Assembly: GCA_022559845.1 (NCBI GenBank) | Contig: CM040118.1 | Coordinates: forward strand, 160,104,331 to 160,168,330 | Length of the DNA: 64,000 bases | From: Amorphophallus konjac | Lineage: Eukaryota > Streptophyta > Magnoliopsida > Alismatales > Araceae | Direction of reading: 5' to 3' | Shown: piece by piece, positions 56,959 through 64,000 of the stretch | How positions within the stretch are numbered: position 1 is the stretch's first letter | Layout of the letters: each line of letters starts with the position of its first letter | Program-made: the position numbers and the translations under genes | Notes under the pieces: generated by a model | What the model was told of the DNA's origin: nothing | The model's input: only the letters and a program-made list of their open reading frames with translations | The model's database searches: none

Positions 56959-58500
56959 AACGACTTAGGTCAAGTCGTTTCTCAAGTAATTAACGCCTAA
57001 CAGAAGGGCGTTTACACATGGTCCGTTTTGCAGAATTTTCAATAATTCAATAATTTATTTAAAAAGCGCCTTCGGCAGGGGCGTTTCTTCAAGAGTTGAC
57101 GACTACAGTAGCAGGCGTCTTTTTATTTACAATATTTTTCAGAACATATTTATTTTCAGAAATTATCAAAAACGCGCCCTTGTCAGGGGCGTTAATCATT
57201 AAATTCTTATTTTCACAGAATATATATTCCAGGATTTTAACAGATACGCGCCCTAGTAAGGGGCGTTTATTTTTAATTCACGCCCTATGATGGGGCGTTT
57301 ACATATGGAAAACGACCTAGTCTAGGTCGTGAATTCAAGAGATACCATGAATTTTCATGGGCAGTAATAATTTCAGGATAATAGAATTCATGGAGAACGA
57401 ATGTATGGTCATGACAATAAAATTAGCAGGTTTGAAGACATGTGATCATGCATTATTGTAGGATCATTATTTCATAGATACTCAATTCTTAACATGGGTG
57501 ATTAATGATTAAATGAAATTAACGCCTGTGTGCAGGGCGTCAAATCCAAAATTGACGACCTTGGCAGGGTCGTGACTGGTAAAGTAGCGCCCTAGTCTGG
57601 GGCGTGTATTTCATAGTCACGCCCTTGCTAAGGACGTTTCTTTCCAGAAATTAACAGAAAGTCGTTCAGAAACTATAGTAAACCAAACCATGTATATGCA
57701 TGATAATTATTGTACTGTATCAATTTAGTTTGGGCTACAGTGACTTGAGAAAATCCTACCTTTAAGAGTTGATTTGGAGATGACCGTGAGGGGTTTTTGG
57801 CTAGCAGAAGATGATGGCTTTGATGAAGAGGCTTCTACAACAGCTTTCCTATGAGAGAAGAAACTGTATCAGTTTCTTTGAAATCTGATCATCACGTCAA
57901 AAGTGAAAGTGAAAAAAAAGATCTTTACCAGCTCTCAACGTACGGCCACCGAGCTCCCTTAACCTGTATAGAGAAGAAGATGAAGAATTGTTAATTCTTC
58001 ATGCAACTGAAGCAGAGAACAAAAGGGAAATTAAGAAGAACGGTTTGTTCTTCACGTACCTCTGCAGTCGGAGGTATCAAATAGGTTTAGGGTTGTTCGA
58101 TCAAGGCTTATTTATAAGATTTTGGAAATCCTATTAGGGTTAGTGATTGTGTGGAAGTAATGCTTCCCTAATAGAGTCCTTACCCTAGTAGACACTTACT
58201 GGATCAGGTTGATCCTTCCCCTGATAAGCTCTGGGTCGAACGGGTCCGAATGGAATTAACGCCTTAGGTAAGGGCGTCGATTCTTTAATTAACGACCTAG
58301 TTCAGGTCGTTTCTTAAGAAACGTCTTGGATAAGGGCGTTCCTTGTTTTTGAAACACGCCCCATATATGGGCGTTTCTTTTACTTGCCTATTTGGTAGTG
58401 AGAGTTGACGACCGAAGGTGTGGGCGTCCTTTCTTTATTCACGCCATGGATAGAGGCGTTTCTTTATAAATTAACGCCTTAATAAGAGGCGTTATTTTTA
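56959..58500. repeat. Hairpin arrays in F's LTR (ACGCCC/GGGCGT and ACGACC/GGTCGT cores)
   Basis: About 19 hairpins of 20-24 bp lie in two clusters (56959-57655 and 58256-58500) on either side of the TATA box. Examples are AACGACTT-AGGTC-AAGTCGTT at 56959, CGCGCCC-TTGTCA-GGGGCG near 57173, ACGACCT-AGTCT-AGGTCGT near 57313, and ACGCCCC-ATATAT-GGGCGT near 58354. Arms change as matched pairs between units. Confidence 0.9.
58107..58121 (-). promoter_or_regulatory. Element F TATA box
   Basis: The minus strand reads AATCTTATAAATAAG, about 490 bp into the LTR in F's orientation. It separates the hairpin clusters into upstream (58256-58500) and transcribed (56959-57655) groups. Confidence 0.6.
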
Positions 58501-58605
58501 ATTTGTTTTATTTCGTCCAATTAACCCTATTCCTTTTATATATATTACTTCTGTAATATATATGTTTTAATTCATTTCAATTATTCATTTATTAGGGTTG
58601 CTACG

Positions 58606-58624
58606 CCCTCCCCCACTTAAAAAG
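58606..58624 (-). promoter_or_regulatory. Element F polypurine tract
   Basis: The minus strand reads TTTTTAAGTGGGGGAGGG immediately before the 3' LTR. Confidence 0.9.
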
Positions 58625-58690
58625 AATTTGGTCCCCAAATTCAATATATATATATAATTATACATGTGGAGAGTGTAGAACATATACCTC

Positions 58691-61600
58691 TTAGAATAAC
58701 TCGGGAAATCGTTTCTTCATAGATTCTTCGGTCTCCCATGTCGCTTCGCGTTCGGGATTCTTATTCCATTGCACCTTGAGCATGGGAATAACCTTATTCC
58801 TTAGAGCTCGTATTTCTCGATCTAATATCTTTAAAGGCCTCTGTTCATGTGTGAGATCTTTCTGGATCACCAGATCTCCATGCTCAATAATATGTGACGG
58901 ATCGTGCACATACTTCTTCAACATAGATATGTGAAATACATTGTGTACCTCGGACAACTGAGGAGGCAACGCGATGCGATAAGCAACCTCGCCAACTCTT
59001 TCGAGTACCTCAAATGGTCCGATGAATCTTGGCGTAAGCTTGCCCTTAACACCAAATCTTCGGATGCCACGTCCAGGGGATATTTTAAGAAATACATGAT
59101 CTCCAACCTGGAATTCAAGATCTCTTCTCCTGGTATCAGCATAAGCCTTTTGCCTTGTCTGAGCAACTTGTAATCTTTCTCTGATTACCTGTATCTTCTC
59201 AGTTGTATCCCTTACCATGTCTGGACCTAATAGTTATTTCTCTCCAACTTCGTTCCAACATATGGGAGATCGGCAACTCCTTCCGTATAAGGCTTCGAAA
59301 GGTGCCATTTGGATACTAGCTTGGTAGCTATTATTATATGCAAATTCAACTAAAGATAAGTGGTCATGCCAGCTTCCTCCAAAGTCAATAATGCATGCTC
59401 TCAGCATATCTTCAACAACTTGATTAGTTCGCTCGGTCTGACCATCCGTTTGTGGGTGAAAAGCAGTACTAAAGTTGAGCCTTGTTCCCAATGAATGTTG
59501 TAATCCCTTCCAAAAATGAGAAGTAAAACGAGGATCTCTATCAGACACGATTGAGACAGGAATTCCATGTATCCTGACTATTTCTTTGATGTATAGTGCA
59601 GCTAGCACATCAATTGACCATCGGCTTTTGATTGGCAAGAAATGTGCCGATTTAGTCAATCGGTCAATGATAACCCAGATTCCATCATGTCCTCCTTTAG
59701 ATTTAGACAAACCCATGATGAAGTCCATACCAATATCCTCCCATTTCCACTTAGGAATATCTAGAGGATGTAGTTTTCCCGCAGGCTTTTGGTGTTCTGC
59801 CTTGACCTGTTGGCATGTGAGACAGCGTGATACATAGTCCGCTATTTCTCTTTTCATATTGGGCCACCAAAAGTTCCTCTTTACATCTTGGTACATTTTA
59901 GTTGATCCTGGATGAATAGTGTACCTGGATCGGTGAGCTTCCTCTAAGATCTTCTTCTTTAATTCCGGACAATCGGGTATACAAGTTCTATCTTTGAACG
60001 ATAATCTTCCATCAGAAGTTAGTTGAAAATCAAATTGTCCTTCTAATCTGCCTTTGATTTCTACTAACATAGGATCATCATCCTGAAGTGTTTGTATCTC
60101 AGATAACAAATCTGACTGTATGCTTACATGGGATAGTGTGACAAATTTGGATTCCGTGTCCAAGCTTATATTGAGCTCGGAGAATTGTTCAAGTAACCTC
60201 CATTCTTGTATCATACAATTGGCTATCCTTGCTCTCGGCTTTCGACTAAGGGCATCAGCCACATAATTACCCTTTCCGGGATGGTATTGTATACTGAAGT
60301 CGAAGTCCTTGAGATATTCTAGCCAGCGTCTTTGTCTCATGTTTAGTTCCTTTTGTGAGAATAGATATTTGAGACTTTTGTGATCGGAGTAGACAGTGAA
60401 CTGTACCCCATAGAGATAGTGTCTCCATATCTTTAGGGCAAATACTACCGCGGCCAGTTCCAAGTCATGGACGGGGTAATTCTCCTCATGCTTCTTCAGT
60501 TGACGAGAAGAGTATGCTATGACCTTCCCTTGTTGCATTAGAACACATCCGAGGCCAATGCCAGAAGCATCAGTGTAGACCTCGAATTTCTCTCCTTCAA
60601 TTGGCAGGGCTAAGACCGGAGCTGTAGTGAGATGATCCTTGAGAGTTTGGAAACTGCTTTCACATTCCTCACTCCATTCATATCGGATCTCCTTACGAGT
60701 TAACCTTGTAAGGGGCACAGCGATCTTAGAGAAATCTTTGATGAATCGCCGATAGTAGCCTGCAAGACCTAAGAAACTTCTGATCTCGCTTGCATTAGTG
60801 GGTCTTTCCCAGTTTCTTACAGCTTCAACCTTTGACGGATCTACAGATAAACCGTCCTTGGATATGACATGTCCCAGAAAAGCCACTTCTTCAAGCCAGA
60901 ACTCGCATTTGCTGAGTTTAGCATATAATTGATTTATCCTCAAGACTTGCAATGTAATCCTCAAATGCTCTTCATGTTCTTCCTTAGTCTTAGAATATAT
61001 CAATATATCATCAATGAAGACTACTATGAATTGATCCAAGTAAGGCCTGAATATGCTATTCATTAACTGCATAAAGGCAGCAGGGGCATTTGTTAGTCCA
61101 AAAGGCATAACAACAAATTCGTAATGGCCATACCTGCTTCTGAATGCAGTCTTGTGAATGTCATCGTCCTTGATTCTTAATTGATGATATCCCGACCTGA
61201 GATCAATCTTGGAGAAATATTTGGATCTTGAAATCTGATCAAATAACTCATCGATTCTCGGCAGTGGATACTTGTTCTTGATAGTAAGATGATTCAACTG
61301 TCGATAGTCGATACACAATCTCATGGACCCATCCTTCTTCTTTACAAATAAGACTGGTGCTCCCCACGGGGAAGTACTTGGTCTAATAAACCCTTTTCGG
61401 ATTAGTTCCATCAGCTGCTCCTTCAACTCCTTGAGTTCAGCAGGGGACATCCTATATGGTGCCTTTGAAACAGGACCGGCACCAGGGACTAAGTCAATGG
61501 TGAAGGCCACTTCTCTTTGAGGGGGTAATCCCGGCAAATTTTCTAGAAATACGTCTGGGAATTCTCGTACTACTTGAACGTCTTCTATCTTGGTTTCCTT

Positions 61601-63043
61601 AGCTTCTTTAATAGTGACAAAAGCAAGGAAGGATACACATCCTTTCTTGACGAGCTTGCTTGCTCGAAGAGCCGAGATAAGAGGGGATTTGCTTCGACTC
61701 TTAGGACTAGTATAAGTCAGTTCCGGAAATTCCTTGAAAACAATCTTGCTATCACGGCAATCAACCGTTGCCTGGTATTTGGATAACCAATCTGCTCCTA
61801 GTATAACATCATACTCTTTTAGATCTAAGCAGATAAGATCAATAGGAAAATTCTTTCCTCGAACCAATACCTCACAGTTTTGGTAATGATGTGTGATATC
61901 CGTCTCGTTTCCGAGAGGAGTAGACAATATTAACTTCATCCATTCTGGTTCTAGAGGTAATGGGTCAGCAAACTTCTTGGAAATAATGGAATGCGATGCA
62001 CCCGTATCAAATAAGACATGTGCATATTTGGAACAAATTTTTAATGTACCTTCCACCAATCCGCCTTCTTCTTCTGGTTCGGTCTCTTGGATTGCATGAA
62101 GACGCGCGTTCCTTGTCACTGGGCGTTTACCCTCACCATCTTGGTCATTCATTAATGGACAATCGGGAATCCGATGTTCACGACTCCCACAACGGAGACA
62201 TGCTCCTAATTTCCTCCAGCATTCTTCTGTTTTGTGACCAGCCTTGTCACAATGCTTGCATACTACGTTTGAAGGGGTAGTGGTGATAGAGAAAGGCTTG
62301 GATTTCTTGTACTTCTGATCTTGAGAGGAAAAACCTCCATTATTGGGCCTCTTCTTAAAGTTGGGTTTAAAAGAACCCAAACTTGTGACTTGCTCCTTTT
62401 TGTCTTTCCCACGGATCCTATCAGATAATTCCGTGGCATCTTCAAGCAACTGAGCTCGGCGCACCATTTCAGTATAAACTTGAATATCCATAGGCGCCAA
62501 TTGAGTAATGTAGTGAGGCCTAAGCCCATTAAGAAATCTACGGGCTTTCATCTTTTCCGTGCTAATTAAATGCTTAGCATATCTAGACAGTCTAGAGAAC
62601 TGTGCTTCATAATCAGCCACCGATAAAGATCTTTGCTTTAATGCGGCAAATTCGGCGGCCTTCTTTTCCTGGACCCTATCAGAGAAATATTTGGCATTGA
62701 AATATTCAACGAATTCTCCCCATGTAACTTGAGTTGGGTCAATTGTAGCTTCAATCGACTCCCACCAGCATCTAGCATCCTTTTCCAACTGGAAAGTAGC
62801 TAATAAGACTTTGTCCTGATCCGTGCATTGCATAACACGGAATATACGTTCAATCTCCCGAACCCAATGCTCGGCATCGTCTGGATCGGTCGATCCCATG
62901 AACTTCGGGGGATTCATATTCTTGAATGCTTGGTGTAAGCTTCCAGCTCGTGGAGCACCACCTTGTGCTACCTGTTGTAGCACTTGGGTCATCCCTTGAA
63001 GGGTACGCTGCATGTTGCGCCATTGAGCACGTTCGGCAGCCAT
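58691..63043 (-). CDS. gag-pol: Element F Gag-Pol polyprotein, one in-frame TAA at 59234-59236
   Basis: The single polyprotein (about 1,450 codons) starts at ATG 63043 ([12 protein letters not shown]). By residue: gag core about 50-210 ([16 protein letters not shown]), two CCHC knuckles about 260-300 ([28 protein letters not shown]), protease with LFDTGASHS about 345, RT about 530-720 with FIDDIL near 676, RNase H with [11 protein letters not shown] near 823, integrase HHCC about 1036-1080, and catalytic D, D, E near 1107, 1168 and 1201 ([23 protein letters not shown]). After the TAA the same frame continues for five codons and then 175 more: the integrase C-terminal domain ([12 protein letters not shown]) and a chromodomain-like tail ([18 protein letters not shown]). 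The TAA is where E has a longer related reading, so it looks like a recent point change. All catalytic residues I can check are present. Confidence 0.95.
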
Positions 63044-63199
63044 TATCCTACAATTACGATAGCTATGTTAGTATTATATCACTATGATCTTATAAAGGAC
63101 TCATTGATCATTTAACCCTTGGTTCTACCCACTCTCACTTGGTTAAAGGTTTTGAAACCTATCCTTGGACTTGGGTTTCCTAGGAATTGAATACCTTAT

Positions 63200-63211
63200 G
63201 CTCTGATACCA
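63200..63211 (-). promoter_or_regulatory. Element F primer binding site
   Basis: The minus strand reads TGGTATCAGAGC, seven bases from the LTR end, as in E. The leader to the gag start is about 155 bp. Confidence 0.92.
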
Positions 63212-63218
63212 CAAAGAC

Positions 63219-64000
63219 TGTCACGCCCCGAGCGCGGAAGATACCCGGAGATGCGCGACGTGTCTATATCAATCATGTCAATCAGAGTGGTCGTGTATTC
63301 GACACAAAGACAGAGATGCGCAAAATAGCAAGATAACCCAATCCTTTATTTCATAATGGATAGACTATTACAAATCCAATACTCTGTTTAACAAAAAGGA
63401 AAAGAATACATATTTGACTCAAGAAACTATGGAAAAGACTAGACGACACTTGTAGAAGCTCTATCACTTTCACTCTTGACCATTCCCATCCGATTGACTT
63501 CCATCGTCGTCGGACTTACCTGAAAAGTAGAAAGGGACAAAACGGAATGAGCGAACGCTCAGTAGGAAATTATATCTCAAGTACTAGCAAGGGGTTTAAG
63601 TAATTACATTTTTATGAATGCAATAAAGCTATGCATGCTCGCATAAAACGACAAGATAGAGAGAATGTAATATCAAGAAAATAAGATGAACTTAGTCATG
63701 AACTTCCAACAAGATGACAAGTATATTCAAGGTATTCAAGCAAGCACGTTTAACAAGTCATGTCAAGAACTTTGGCTATCATGTATCAAGCAAGTAAATT
63801 ACCCTCTTTCGGGCCACGCATTTCATGTAAAGTCAAGTACGATTCAAGTATAAGATGTGTGTGGAATGTCTAATCAAGCAAGTCAAGTACTCGGTATAAT
63901 GCCAGATACCTTATCATTTTAACTCCCATGGGCACAAGTACTTTCGGGTGCTCCTCCCAGGACCAGATCGGGCCCTATATGCGCAGGTATTTATCATGTA
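63219..64000 (-). mobile_element. Element F 5' LTR, first 782 bp (truncated by the window)
   Basis: It is almost identical to 55492-56273. Differences are one extra A near 63680 and C-to-T at about 63850, 63871 and 63988. Confidence 0.95.

Larger units (their letters stand above)
55492..58605 (-). mobile_element. Element F 3' LTR (about 3.1 kb)
   Basis: On the plus strand it begins TGTCACGCCCCGAGCG and ends GGTTGCTACG. The terminal base pair therefore gives CG rather than TG on the element strand, a single transition. It contains a TATA box and two hairpin clusters. Confidence 0.93.
55492..64000 (-). mobile_element. Element F: young, nearly intact Tekay-type Ty3/gypsy element, minus strand (5' LTR runs off the edge)
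   Basis: The 3' LTR is 55492-58605, the interior 58606-63218 and the 5' LTR starts at 63219. The polyprotein order gag, protease, RT, RNase H, integrase, chromodomain-like tail defines a chromovirus of the Tekay group. Over the 780 bp where both LTRs are visible there are three substitutions (all C/T) and one single-base indel. It inserted in the first ORF of element I; the flank before it is ATGTG. Confidence 0.95.

Noticed and set aside
1..64000. Cellular genes, tRNA or rRNA genes
   Set aside because: All 12-base tRNA-like matches are retroelement primer sites next to LTRs, and every recognised protein belongs to a retroelement.

Overview
The window is plant nuclear repeat DNA from what must be a large, transposon-rich genome. 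It is made almost entirely of LTR retrotransposons inserted into one another. I found no cellular gene, rRNA, tRNA or CRISPR array. Plant origin follows from the lineages: Ty3/gypsy of the Tekay type with a chromodomain-like integrase tail, a Tat/Ogre-like non-autonomous element, and a SIRE/Maximus-like Ty1/copia element with an extra ORF after pol. The species cannot be named from this sequence. I use letters for the elements.

Left nest, five levels deep. E (minus strand, degraded Tekay-type gypsy, right LTR 44430-47766, left LTR remnant 24080-24304) is the base. D (minus strand, gypsy, LTR 21433-24079) sits in E's 3' LTR and runs off the left edge. A (minus strand, 1033-21178, target duplication ATCAG) splits the gag of D, which therefore appears at both 1-1032 and 21179-21268. 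B (plus strand, 1702-10324, duplication AGAAG) sits in A's 3' LTR and carries gag but no pol. A related solo LTR, B' (2623-4716, duplication CCCCC), sits in B's 5' LTR. Separately, the copia element G (plus strand, 26465-41990, duplication CAAGA) splits E's pol. H (34524-36453, duplication CTCCT) sits in G between pol and the extra ORF; it has two 919-bp LTRs and only 92 bp between them.

Right nest. After an unassigned remnant J (47767-48135) comes a D-like LTR, D' (48136-49071). It is cut by K (plus strand LTR, 49072-51799), which is cut by I (plus strand, LTR 51800-55314 plus leader and gag start). I is in turn cut by F (minus strand, 55492 to the right edge). F is a very young Tekay-type element: its LTR copies differ by three substitutions and one indel over about 780 bp, and its gag-pol is open except for one in-frame TAA.

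The most interesting signal is not a gene. At least five elements (A, D, E, F and J) carry arrays of short imperfect hairpins, about 20-25 bp each, in their LTRs. The arms change together between units (for example AACGCC/GGCGTT next to AACGACC/GGTCGTT, and AAACGG/CCGTTT next to TAAGCGG/CCGCTTA), so pairing seems to be kept while sequence changes. Elements of different lineages (Tat-like A, Tekay-like E and F) use similar core words. G and K instead carry many copies of the 8-bp palindrome TGTCGACA, and I carries many CGCCGGGA/CGCCGAGA words. The function is unknown.

Divergences and hairpins were judged by eye; no alignment, folding or database search was run.
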